NCBI RefSeq assembly: GCF_000253295.1 | Contig: NC_015717.1 | Span: 2,666,001-2,730,000, forward strand | Length of the DNA: 64,000 nucleotides | Reading direction: 5' to 3' | DNA from: Hyphomicrobium sp. MC1 | GTDB lineage: Bacteria > Pseudomonadota > Alphaproteobacteria > Rhizobiales > Hyphomicrobiaceae | Shown here: positions 44,570 through 51,264 of the stretch, in pieces | Layout: the number at the start of each line of letters is the position of its first letter | How positions within the stretch are numbered: the stretch's first letter is position 1 | Made by a program: the position numbers and the translations under genes | The notes under the pieces: generated by a model | What the model saw: the letters and a program-made list of their open reading frames with translations, nothing else | Database searches by the model: none | Told to the model about the DNA's origin: nothing

Positions 44570-45461
44570 GCTTGGCCTTTCGCGCCGCCATCGCTTCCTT
44601 GTCGGGGTCGGGGACGGAGGCTTCGAAGCGCGCCGCGACTTCCTTCAAAATCGTGCGGACGTGGTCGGCGTTGCGGCCGAAGTCGGTCGGGCCGTAGCGC
44701 GACGCGGACCTGACGTCGACACGCGCGCTTCTGTCGTCGTCGCTGCCGAGCACGCGAATGACGATATCATCGATCAGGCCCAGAACTTGCGTGTGCTCGG
44801 ACAGCTCGATGAAGCCGGGAGAATCGTCCTCATCGTCGGGCGGGACTTCAAGCGCCGGCTTAAATTTCAATTTATGAAGCGCCTGCAGAACCAGTTCGTA
44901 GGTCTCATCCGTGGCGCGCGGAATGGTCAGGCTTTTGAGATCGGGGTAGTCCTGACGCTGGAGCGCGGCGAACCGCTCGCCGTCATAGCTGATCGGATTG
45001 GTCTCGGGTCCCCGTTCCTCTTTCGCCATCGTGAACTCGGGCGGCTCGGCGAGATCGGTCGTCACGTCGTAGAGTGCGGGATAATGCAGGCTCATGGCCC
45101 AGACCGCGACCGGCACTGCGAGAATGCCGAGGCCCACGATGGCGCCGACGAAAACACGCGCGGACCCAGGCCGGCCCGTCACCCAGATATCGAGCCCGGC
45201 GACGAGGGCCATCAGCAGCGCCAGCGCCGCGCCCGCGACCAGCAGATATGCGATCGTCAGCGCGACAGGCGTCTGCAACAGCGACACCCGATGCAGCGCC
45301 GCCGTCACGACCGCTGCCGCAGCGCAAAAAATCGCGATGCGGCTCGTCCACATCGCCAGGAACGAGGGAGGCTCGCCGACAGCATAATAAATGCGCGACG
45401 AACGATAACGATCGCGCGGCCGCCTTTGCGTGCGGCGTTCGTCGATACGATCCGTCACCAT
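44409..45461 (-). CDS. DUF1499 domain membrane protein
   Basis: 350 residues. An EPPSFLAMWTSRIAIF leader typical of the family is followed by three hydrophobic helices (about 38-125) and the DUF1499 domain (TNPISYDGERFAALQRQDYPDLKSL to VDVRSASRYGPTDFGRNADHVR). The final ~70 residues are a basic, disordered-looking tail (KAKLKAEKGRGRASKADRKR) encoded opposite the end of the MBL hydrolase gene. Function unknown for the family. Confidence 0.83.
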   Translation of the reverse strand: MVTDRIDERRTQRRPRDRYRSSRIYYAVGEPPSFLAMWTSRIAIFCAAAAVVTAALHRVSLLQTPVALTIAYLLVAGAALALLMALVAGLDIWVTGRPGSARVFVGAIVGLGILAVPVAVWAMSLHYPALYDVTTDLAEPPEFTMAKEERGPETNPISYDGERFAALQRQDYPDLKSLTIPRATDETYELVLQALHKLKFKPALEVPPDDEDDSPGFIELSEHTQVLGLIDDIVIRVLGSDDDRSARVDVRSASRYGPTDFGRNADHVRTILKEVAARFEASVPDPDKEAMAARKAKLKAEKGRGRASKADRKRPNLSRSNIRRAPERKASRQGSAGARGRDRPGAQFDE

Positions 45462-45540
45462 TCGCGACCCAAACGCTCCCGTCCCCGAACTCTGATACGT
45501 CCCGCCTTCTCTACCCTAACTCGTTCGTTTTTGTGATTCG

Positions 45541-46197
45541 TTAAGGATAGAGGCGGGTTTTGTGCCAGGAGTCGCGCGGCGCGTCGCGGCGGAAAACGAT
45601 GCGGTCGTGCAGGCGATATGGGCGGCTCATCCAGAATTCGATTTCGACGGGCAGGACGCGGAAGCCCGACCAATACGCCGGGCGCGGGATGTCCTCTTCG
45701 GGAAACTTCGCCTCGAAATGCTGGACCTTGGCTTCGAGCACGTCACGCGTGGAAAGCGGCCGCGACTGATGCGAGGCCCAGGCGCCGATGCGGCTGAGCC
45801 GCGGACGCGAAGCGAAATAGGCATCCGCCTCGCCGTGCGAGGCCAGCGAGACGGGGCCGCGAATGCGCACCTGCCGTTCCAGCGTTTTCCAGTGAAAGAG
45901 CAATGCCGCCTTGGGGTTGGCGAGCAGCTCGCGACCCTTCGCACTTTCGAAGTTTGTATAAAAAACGAAACCGCGGTCGGCATTGCCCGGCGCATCGACG
46001 CCCTTCAGCAGCACGATGCGCACGTTCGGCATGCCGCCGGCATCGACGGTCGCGAGCGACATGGCGTTGGGATCGTTCGGCTCGGTGCGGCCGGCTTCCG
46101 CCATCCACGCGTCGAAGAGCTGAAACGGATCGGTTGCGCCTGAGAAGTCCAGCGCCGTTTCCGGCGTCGCGGCCGGGGTATCGTCAGTGTTGCTCAT
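45541..46197 (-). CDS. pdxH: Pyridoxamine/pyridoxine 5'-phosphate oxidase
   Basis: 218 residues. MSLATVDAGGMPNVRIVLLKG, GFVFYTNFESAKGRELLANPKAALLFHW (FMN site), QVRIRGPV, ASHQSRPLSTR and the C-terminal PAYWSGFRVLPVEIEFW...LHDRIVFRR are the conserved blocks of PdxH, which makes pyridoxal 5'-phosphate using FMN and oxygen. Length and ending are normal. Single gene with its own promoter region upstream. Confidence 0.95.
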   Translation of the reverse strand: MSNTDDTPAATPETALDFSGATDPFQLFDAWMAEAGRTEPNDPNAMSLATVDAGGMPNVRIVLLKGVDAPGNADRGFVFYTNFESAKGRELLANPKAALLFHWKTLERQVRIRGPVSLASHGEADAYFASRPRLSRIGAWASHQSRPLSTRDVLEAKVQHFEAKFPEEDIPRPAYWSGFRVLPVEIEFWMSRPYRLHDRIVFRRDAPRDSWHKTRLYP

Positions 46198-46362
46198 GTT
46201 GCGTGCTCAACGCTCGATTTCACTTATCTGCCCTGCGCCGTTTGAGGACGTTCAAGGCTGGTTCTTTAGTCCGTATTAACCATACCGGCGCAGACTGTAT
46301 CCCAGTAGCCGCCTTGTTGGGCGGAGTTCGAGTTTTTCAGTCGCGTTAGGGTCAGTCGCGTT

Positions 46363-46812
46363 ATGTCGTCAAATCCGTGTTTTTTTCCCTTAGCCGCGGC
46401 CGGCGCAACAGCATTCGCGCTGGTTGCGGCCATTTTCGTACCCTACAACTACACGCTCGCCGCCGATCAGAGCTTCGGCGAGCCGACGCAGGCGCACCCT
46501 AACGCCGTCGATATCAAACCGAAATTGCCCGATATCAAGAGCGCGAAAGCCGTTCTCGATCAGAGCGACGAATATGCGGCGCTCGAAAGCGTGCAATTCG
46601 CGCTGACCGAAGTCGCCGACGGCGCCAACTATGTCTGGCATCGCGGCCACGGTCAGCTCTCCGGGCTCGTGGCGCCCCTCGCCTCATTCAAGGACACGCA
46701 CGGCAGCGTCTGCCGGTATGCCGTTGTCATGCTGACCGCCGTGCATGCCACGAAGCGCACCGAAATCGTCGCCTGCCGTTTGCCGACCGGCATCTGGCAG
46801 ATCGAGTCATAA
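46363..46812 (+). CDS. Exported protein, possibly of the Rickettsia 17-kDa/RT0821 surface-antigen type
   Basis: 149 residues. A signal-like hydrophobic stretch (about 8-27) precedes an extended linker and a C-terminal domain (ESVQFALTEVADGANYVWHRGHGQLSGLV ... CRYAVVMLTAVHATKRTEIVACRLPTGIWQIE) with two cysteines and a final GxWQI. That ending resembles the RT0821/Lpp0805 surface-protein family. The match is by eye and tentative. A strong terminator follows. Confidence 0.6.
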   Translation: MSSNPCFFPLAAAGATAFALVAAIFVPYNYTLAADQSFGEPTQAHPNAVDIKPKLPDIKSAKAVLDQSDEYAALESVQFALTEVADGANYVWHRGHGQLSGLVAPLASFKDTHGSVCRYAVVMLTAVHATKRTEIVACRLPTGIWQIES

Positions 46813-46842
46813 GTTTCCCCAAACCTCTCCCCCAGACCAATG

Positions 46843-46871
46843 AAAAAGGCGGCCCTTGGGTCGCCTTTTTT
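46843..46871. terminator. Bidirectional rho-independent terminator
   Basis: AAAAAGGCG (46843-46851) and CGCCTTTTT (46862-46870) form a perfect 9-bp stem with A- and T-runs on the two sides. It serves the exported protein gene on the plus strand and can serve the convergent small membrane gene on the minus strand. Confidence 0.85.
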
Positions 46872-46941
46872 ATTTGCGCGTGCGACTGCGCTGCCGGTTG
46901 CGCTTCTCTCACGGGACGAGCGACGTCCGGCCGACGAAGCA

Positions 46942-47229
46942 TCAGAAAATGACGAGGTTCGCAGCAAAGGCCACGGCTGCTGCGAGCGATAGGCCCAGCG
47001 CCAATCCCGGTTTCGTGTCGCGAACGACGAGCACGATCGCGGGCAGCACGAACACAACCCAAATCGCGACGACGATCGCCGTCACGCTATCGACAGCGAT
47101 GTTGGCGATGGCATTGCTCCGCCCCGCCTGATGAAAGACCGCGATGTAGAAGATCGCGACCAGCGTCTCGATTGCGACGAGGATGATGGTGGGGAGACGG
47201 AGGGGTGAAGGTGCTCCGCCTGATGACAA
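46942..47229 (-). CDS. Small integral membrane protein
   Basis: 95 residues with three hydrophobic helices (LPTIILVAIETLVAIFYIAVF; AVDSVTAIVVAIWVVFVLPAIVLVV; GLALGLSLAAAVAFAANLVIF). The only in-frame start near the first helix is a TTG at 47229 without a clear ribosome binding site, so the start is uncertain. No family recognised. It is divergent from the ParA-like gene. Confidence 0.55.
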   Translation of the reverse strand: MSSGGAPSPLRLPTIILVAIETLVAIFYIAVFHQAGRSNAIANIAVDSVTAIVVAIWVVFVLPAIVLVVRDTKPGLALGLSLAAAVAFAANLVIF

Positions 47230-47279
47230 CTGGTTAATGGTCAGTTAATCTCTCCCAATTCGTGTGTGGGGGTTGCGTT

Positions 47280-48572
47280 ATGATTTCTTATTTTACTGAT
47301 GATTTTCTTCATAAATTTGCTGGCGACGCTATTCTTTGGATTCTTCCCGTCGTTGGTGCCATTGCCTGGGCAGCAATCCAACTACTCTGGGCCAAATTCC
47401 GACAGTTGAGAGATTTCTGGAACAGTCGCCAGCGGGCACTCACTGCAGTTGCTCGTCGAAAAACTCCCGGAGGTCTTCAGGAAGGCCCAGGCGTCTGGAC
47501 GCTTAAGCCGATCGTTCAGCCCGATAATTACAAAGGAAACGTCAAAAGCGCCCGCATAGTTTCAATCGTCAATTTGAAAGGCGGCGTTGGCAAAACGACG
47601 ATTGCGGCCAACGTGGCGGCGCATCTCGCCCATCACCGTAATTGGAAGAAGCGCGTTCTGCTAATCGACCTCGACTACCAAGGTTCTCTGTCGTCGATGG
47701 CGTTTCCGGACGACGTCAGTTGGATTCCCTCCCCCGGGATGGACTCCGTTGCCACTCGGGCATTAGGAGGACAGCTTGAACCGAACTTGTTCTTGCAGAC
47801 TTGCAAAGAGGTAAGACAAGAGCCTCGTTTGAAGGTCGCAACGGCTTATTACGATCTCGCTCAAGCCGAAAATCGGCTCCTGATCGAATGGCTATTGAAC
47901 GTGCGCGAACCGGATCGTCGCGCATGGCGGCATTGGATTTCCGATTTGCTCATCGGAAACATCTATCGCCCGGCGGAGATGCGGTACAATTTAGCGAAGC
48001 TTCTGCACTCTCAGACTGTCCAAGACGCCTTCGATCTTATCATTATCGATTGCCCGCCAAGGCTGACTGCCGGAACGATCCAAGCTCTTTGCGCAAGTTC
48101 GCATGTCCTGATTCCCACCATCCTCGATAAGCCGTCTGGTGAATCTGTTGTTTCGTTCTGCGAGCAGCTGAAATTCATGCGCGACGCTAATTTGTGTCCG
48201 CACCTCAAACACGTCGGCGTCGTCGCGACGCGGTACAGTCCAAATCTCAATATCACACGCGAAGTCATGAGTTGGTTACAGGATTTAATGAACACAAAGC
48301 GTTTCGGATGCGGCTTCCTTCCGACAACAACCTTTATCCCCAACACCGTGAGATTGGTTCGAAACGCAGATGATGGCATCGCGTATTTCAATCTTCCTCG
48401 CGACAATTCTTCTCCGAATGTCCGCGCCGCTATTCTCTCGCTGGCGAGAACGATCGCGAACCAAGTCGGCGTCCCCCCTGCTCAATCATTTGAAGGTGTG
48501 GACGATCCTGATGACTTTGACCCAGATGGCAATGACGCGATCCAACTTATGCTACCGGTGGCCGCTGAATGA
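47280..48572 (+). CDS. Membrane-anchored ParA-family ATPase
   Basis: 430 residues from the ATG at 47280. One transmembrane helix (about 16-37, GDAILWILPVVGAIAWAAIQLLW) is followed by a basic linker and a ParA/MinD fold: Walker A KGGVGKTT (100-107), VLLIDLDYQGSLSSM (Walker A'), FDLIIIDCPPRL (Walker B) and a late PTTTFIPNTVRLVRN segment. Canonical ParA and MinD do not carry an N-terminal helix. It is translationally coupled to a gene of unknown function by an ATGA overlap, and both are AT-richer in codon use than their neighbours, suggesting an acquired two-gene system. No ParB-like protein or parS site was found. Confidence 0.82.
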   Translation: MISYFTDDFLHKFAGDAILWILPVVGAIAWAAIQLLWAKFRQLRDFWNSRQRALTAVARRKTPGGLQEGPGVWTLKPIVQPDNYKGNVKSARIVSIVNLKGGVGKTTIAANVAAHLAHHRNWKKRVLLIDLDYQGSLSSMAFPDDVSWIPSPGMDSVATRALGGQLEPNLFLQTCKEVRQEPRLKVATAYYDLAQAENRLLIEWLLNVREPDRRAWRHWISDLLIGNIYRPAEMRYNLAKLLHSQTVQDAFDLIIIDCPPRLTAGTIQALCASSHVLIPTILDKPSGESVVSFCEQLKFMRDANLCPHLKHVGVVATRYSPNLNITREVMSWLQDLMNTKRFGCGFLPTTTFIPNTVRLVRNADDGIAYFNLPRDNSSPNVRAAILSLARTIANQVGVPPAQSFEGVDDPDDFDPDGNDAIQLMLPVAAE

Positions 48573-49216
48573 AGTGCTCTGAATTAAAATCGCTCCTTAA
48601 GCGCGGGATCGATTTCAGATCGCGTACACCGCTTTCGGTCGATGATGCGTGGGCTCACGACTTCTTTCCTCTTCTCGAATCTTTTCCAAACCACACTGTC
48701 AAAATTCTTGCGAAAACGATTGGCGTTGCTTCCCCGAAAATCAGTTCGGAGCCTTCGCCCATCGCCGATCTATGTGCTTTTTTGAATGCGCTCGCATCGC
48801 TTTTGGACGAGCACGCGAAAGCCTCAACAATCGAAGAAATACGGCAACTGGAGTGCTCGTTGCGGCGGCATACGCAATCGAGCCTGGCGGATTTGTCTGC
48901 CGAATTGTCCAAACCGAAAATAGCTAAGCCATCTAAGCCAAAGCAGTCTGCCGTCATTCGAGATGAAATCGTGCTAAAATATTCGCGGCGCCTTGAGGAG
49001 GCTCTGGGAGATGAAGAAGGCTTCAATGCGATTTACGCTGCCATAGAGTCCGACAAGGAACTCAATGCCGCTGAAATTTCCGCAATCGCAAAGAAGTTTA
49101 CGAGCGCATCTCCGAAGAGCCGACCTGCGGCACTCAAAAAGATTTTGGCCCGCCATCAGGCCATCATGACGAGCCGCGCGAAATCCGCAGCGACCGCAGG
49201 TCGAATAGCGGGCTGA
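48569..49216 (+). CDS. Unknown partner protein of the membrane ParA
   Basis: 215 residues, start coupled to the ParA stop by ATGA. It appears to have an N-terminal helical part (SELKSLLKRGIDFRS; FPLLESFPNHTVKILAKTI), a central helix pair (LCAFLNALASLLDEH; IEEIRQLECSLRRHTQ), a Lys/Pro/Ser linker near 118-128 and a basic helical C-terminus (IAKKFTSASPKSRPAALKKIL). No family recognised. The basic C-terminus could bind nucleic acid. It may be the effector or adaptor of the ATPase. Confidence 0.7.
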   Translation: MKCSELKSLLKRGIDFRSRTPLSVDDAWAHDFFPLLESFPNHTVKILAKTIGVASPKISSEPSPIADLCAFLNALASLLDEHAKASTIEEIRQLECSLRRHTQSSLADLSAELSKPKIAKPSKPKQSAVIRDEIVLKYSRRLEEALGDEEGFNAIYAAIESDKELNAAEISAIAKKFTSASPKSRPAALKKILARHQAIMTSRAKSAATAGRIAG

Positions 49217-49263
49217 CCGTCACACACAAAAAACTTATCCCCGCCTTCCGAACCGCCCGCATA

Positions 49264-49430
49264 ATCCCCTCGCCCGTCCGGTGAAGGGCTCGCGCGCAAG
49301 GCGTTGCGTCGGGCTCGGACGGGGCAGCCTGACCCGGCGCGTCACGCGCGCTTCCGGACAAGGCGAACGGCCGGTCCGCACGGGGTGAGAAACCCGTGTG
49401 CGGAGCATCCCGCTTCATTAAGTGACCGTG
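49264..49430. ncRNA. Possible structured RNA or mobile-element remnant
   Basis: CCCGTCCG and CGGACGGG (near 49276-49325) form an 8-bp closing stem. GCGCGT/ACGCGC pairs follow, and then CCGCACGGG faces CCCGTGTGCGG around a GTGAGAAA loop with a two-base bulge. The bulged hairpin is reminiscent of group II intron domain V, but the catalytic AGC triad is absent. No known RNA family could be assigned. Confidence 0.3.
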
Positions 49431-49531
49431 CTCGCGACCCTGTTCTCAGGCTGTCACGGAGCGGATCGGTTCCGAGACTTCAAATGCCACGACCCAGCCG
49501 CGGAACCCGTCCGCTTCGTGCTTTATATTTG

Positions 49532-49570
49532 GTGCAACCGACTCTGCTCCGCAGAGCCGGCCGGTTGCAC
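49532..49570 (-). repeat. 39-bp double-stem palindrome, copy 2
   Basis: Outer arms GTGCAACCG and CGGTTGCAC are perfectly complementary but unlike those of the other copies. Read on the minus strand, the core starts GCCGGCTC and ends GAGT with inner stem CTCTGC/GCAGAG. Confidence 0.8.
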
Positions 49571-49590
49571 ACGCCCGGAGCTTCTTCCTT

Positions 49591-49713
49591 CGCGACGCGC
49601 CGGGCGGCCGGCGCGCCGTAGGCGTGTCGTCCGGCGCAATCAAAAAGCGGAGCCGGCCGTTGGCGCATGCCCGGATCTTTGTTCATCGCGACGCGCCGGG
49701 CGGCCGGCGCGCC
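49591..49713 (+). repeat. Pair of 27-bp exact direct repeats
   Basis: Identical 27-mers at 49591-49617 and 49687-49713, each containing CGCGCCGG and CCGGCGCG arms around GCGG. Each is followed downstream by a shared 17-mer CCGGCGCAATCAAAAAG (49631-49647 and 49783-49799), so a longer unit was duplicated. Palindrome copy 3 lies between the 27-mer and the 17-mer of the second unit only. Confidence 0.75.
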
Positions 49714-49723
49714 GAAAAAATCC

Positions 49724-49764
49724 GCGCATGGCGGCCGGCTACCCGCAGGGGAGTCGCCATGCGC
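49724..49764 (+). repeat. 39-bp double-stem palindrome, copy 3 (10-bp arms)
   Basis: Arms GCGCATGGCG and CGCCATGCGC enclose the same 21-base core type (GCCGGCTA ... GAGT) with inner stem ACCC/GGGG-like pairing. It lies between the 27-mer and 17-mer parts of the duplicated unit. Confidence 0.8.
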
Positions 49765-49872
49765 AAATCAAAAGCTGTCGTTCCGGCGCAATCAAAAAGG
49801 AGAGCCAGCCACGATGCGCACATCGGGAGCGTCGTGCATTAAAGCGTCAGAGGAGTTGCGCAAATCTGGACA

Positions 49873-50073
49873 TCAATGCCCGCGCCAGGAGCCGTGCACG
49901 CCCGGAACGAAATGACGGCTCATGTTGCCGCCGGTGATGGCGTCGGTCACAAGCGTCCCGATGACGGTGACGATGACCCCAATGATGATTTGAGAAAACA
50001 AACCTCGCATTGTTCGCACGATGCTCCACCTCAACGGCAAAAGTATGAAACGCCCGGGTCGATAAACAGACAT
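49873..50073 (-). CDS. Small single-helix membrane protein
   Basis: 66 residues from the ATG at 50073, with GGAAAG eight bases ahead; an internal ATG at 50010 would give 45 residues. A basic N-terminus (MSVYRPGRFILLPLRW) leads to one long hydrophobic helix (LFSQIIIGVIVTVIGTLVTDAI) and a short polar end. Very small proteins with this IIIGVIVTVIGTL helix occur in related bacteria as far as I recall; function unknown. It is embedded among palindromic repeats. Confidence 0.55.
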   Translation of the reverse strand: MSVYRPGRFILLPLRWSIVRTMRGLFSQIIIGVIVTVIGTLVTDAITGGNMSRHFVPGVHGSWRGH

Positions 50074-50100
50074 GCGAGGTCTTTCCGTCGGCTCTTTGTT

Positions 50101-50137
50101 TGCTGGCGACTCCCCTGCGGGGGAGCATGCCGGAGCA
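50101..50137 (-). repeat. Degenerate copy of the double-stem palindrome
   Basis: The inner stem (CTCCCC facing GGGGAG around the loop) and the GAGTCGCCAGCA end on the minus strand match the family. The opposite outer arm has decayed. Confidence 0.55.
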
Positions 50138-50143
50138 TTGTGG

Positions 50144-50182
50144 GTGCCGGCGACTCTGCTTCGCAGAGCCCGCCGCCAGCAC
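50144..50182 (-). repeat. 39-bp double-stem palindrome, copy 4
   Basis: On the minus strand, arm GTGCTGGCG faces CGCCGGCAC with one mismatch. The core is GCGGGCTC ... GAGT with inner stem CTCTGC/GCAGAG. The arm sequence matches copy 1 at 40.8 kb. Confidence 0.75.
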
Positions 50183-50232
50183 ATGCTTGGCTCTTCGTTC
50201 TGAAGTCGAGCGAAGGAAGATGCACCACGTAT

Positions 50233-50271
50233 GCGCATCCGGCCGGCTCGCCGCGGGCGAGTCGGATGCGC
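50233..50271 (+). repeat. 39-bp double-stem palindrome, copy 5
   Basis: Perfect arms GCGCATCCG and CGGATGCGC around core GCCGGCTC ... GAGT, inner stem CTCGCC/GGCGAG. It lies about 70 bases upstream of the lexA SOS box. Confidence 0.8.
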
Positions 50272-50338
50272 CAACGAAACTGTGCTTTCAGAGCCGCATG
50301 CGCTGGTTCGTGTTGATTATTGACTTGCATGGGTTGCA

Positions 50339-50353
50339 GAACGAGACGAGAAC
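50339..50353 (-). promoter_or_regulatory. SOS box (LexA operator) upstream of lexA
   Basis: Read on the minus strand the site is GTTCTCGTCTCGTTC, an exact GTTC-N7-GTTC, which is the alphaproteobacterial LexA operator. It sits 110 bases before the lexA ATG at 50463, as expected for autoregulation. A GTACA/TGTAC dyad lies just downstream at 50361-50379. Confidence 0.8.
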
Positions 50354-50462
50354 GGTTAGGGTACATACACGATTTGTACTGTAAATGAGCGGGCGGTCTT
50401 TCGGTGGTCAGCGTCTCAGCCCGCCGCGCTTGCCAGCCAGGAAAGGCTTGAGACGAACCGCT

Positions 50463-51206
50463 ATGCTCACCGAAAAGCAGAAAGACCTCCTCCTCTTCAT
50501 CCATGCGCGCATGCAGGAGCGCGGCGTGCCGCCATCTTTCGACGAGATGAAGGATGCGCTGGATCTCAGGTCGAAGTCCGGCATTCATCGGCTGATCACC
50601 GCTCTGGTGGAACGCGGGTTCATCCGCCGCCTGCCGCACCGGGCGCGGGCTATCGAGGTCATCAAGCTGCCGGACAACCAGGTTGGCTTGCCGTCCGCGG
50701 CACCGGGTGCCAACGCGGCCGCGGCACCGCAGCGGGGCTTCCAGCCAAGCGTGATCGAAGGCTCCGGGCCGCCGAAGACGAATGTGGCCACGCCGCCGCC
50801 GCCGTCGCACGTCATCGACGCGCGGACGGTGTCGATCCCGGTCATGGGCCGCATCGCCGCCGGTACGCCGATCAGCGCCATTCAGAACCACACGCACGAC
50901 ATTGCGGTGCCACCCGACATCCTGACCAACGGCGAACACTTTGCGCTGGAGGTCAAAGGCGATTCGATGATCGAGGCGGGCATCCATGACGGCGATACCG
51001 TCATCATCCGCCGCTGCAATACGGCGGAGAACGGCGATATCATCGTGGCGCTGGTCGAGGGCGAGGAAGCGACGCTGAAACGGCTGCGCAAGAAGGGCTC
51101 GACGATTGCGCTCGAAGCCGCGAACCCCGAATTCAAAACGCGGATCTTTGGGCCGGATCAGATCGACATTCAGGGGCGCCTCGTCGGCTTGATGCGGCGG
51201 TATTGA
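50463..51206 (+). CDS. lexA: LexA repressor, SOS regulator
   Basis: 247 residues from the ATG at 50463. The winged-helix DNA-binding domain (LTEKQKDLLLFIHARMQERGVPPSFDEMKDAL ... RSKSGIHRLITALVERGFI) is followed by a long Ala/Pro linker typical of alphaproteobacterial LexA, then the autoproteolysis domain. The cleavage site is A133-G134 in GRIAAGTPI, the nucleophile S168 in KGDSMIEAGIHDGD, and the general base K206 in TLKRLRKKG. All catalytic residues are present. An SOS box lies upstream. Confidence 0.96.
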   Translation: MLTEKQKDLLLFIHARMQERGVPPSFDEMKDALDLRSKSGIHRLITALVERGFIRRLPHRARAIEVIKLPDNQVGLPSAAPGANAAAAPQRGFQPSVIEGSGPPKTNVATPPPPSHVIDARTVSIPVMGRIAAGTPISAIQNHTHDIAVPPDILTNGEHFALEVKGDSMIEAGIHDGDTVIIRRCNTAENGDIIVALVEGEEATLKRLRKKGSTIALEAANPEFKTRIFGPDQIDIQGRLVGLMRRY

Positions 51207-51264
51207 GGGGCAGTTCGCCGCCATGCGTCGACGGAGCTAGAGCGACGCGGGGCAGCGTCGATGG

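Larger units (their letters stand above)
49217..49872. other. Repeat-rich, GC-rich intergenic DNA without genes
   Basis: About 650 bases between the ParA partner and a small membrane gene. The first half (about 49264-49430) is a chain of strong hairpins. The second half contains two 27-bp exact repeats (49591, 49687), two 17-bp exact repeats (49631, 49783) and two of the 39-bp palindromes. Frames crossing it are low-complexity (Arg/Ala/Gly) and not credible as protein. Confidence 0.6.

Noticed and set aside
47280..48572. Plasmid or chromosome partitioning locus (parA)
   Set aside because: No ParB with a helix-turn-helix, no parS-like repeats and no origin genes follow; the N-terminal membrane helix also argues against a partition ATPase.
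49370..49415. Group II intron domain V
   Set aside because: The bulged hairpin has the right outline, but the near-invariant AGC triad and GAGC...GTTC ends are absent and no reverse transcriptase is nearby.
49217..50338. CRISPR array
   Set aside because: The repeats here are palindromes of differing sequence and two duplicated units, without regular spacing or a constant repeat, and no cas genes exist in the window.
50074..51224. Long minus-strand frame through lexA
   Set aside because: Opposite to lexA, which has all catalytic residues. Only the separate short frame at 49873-50073, with its own ribosome binding site and membrane helix, was kept.
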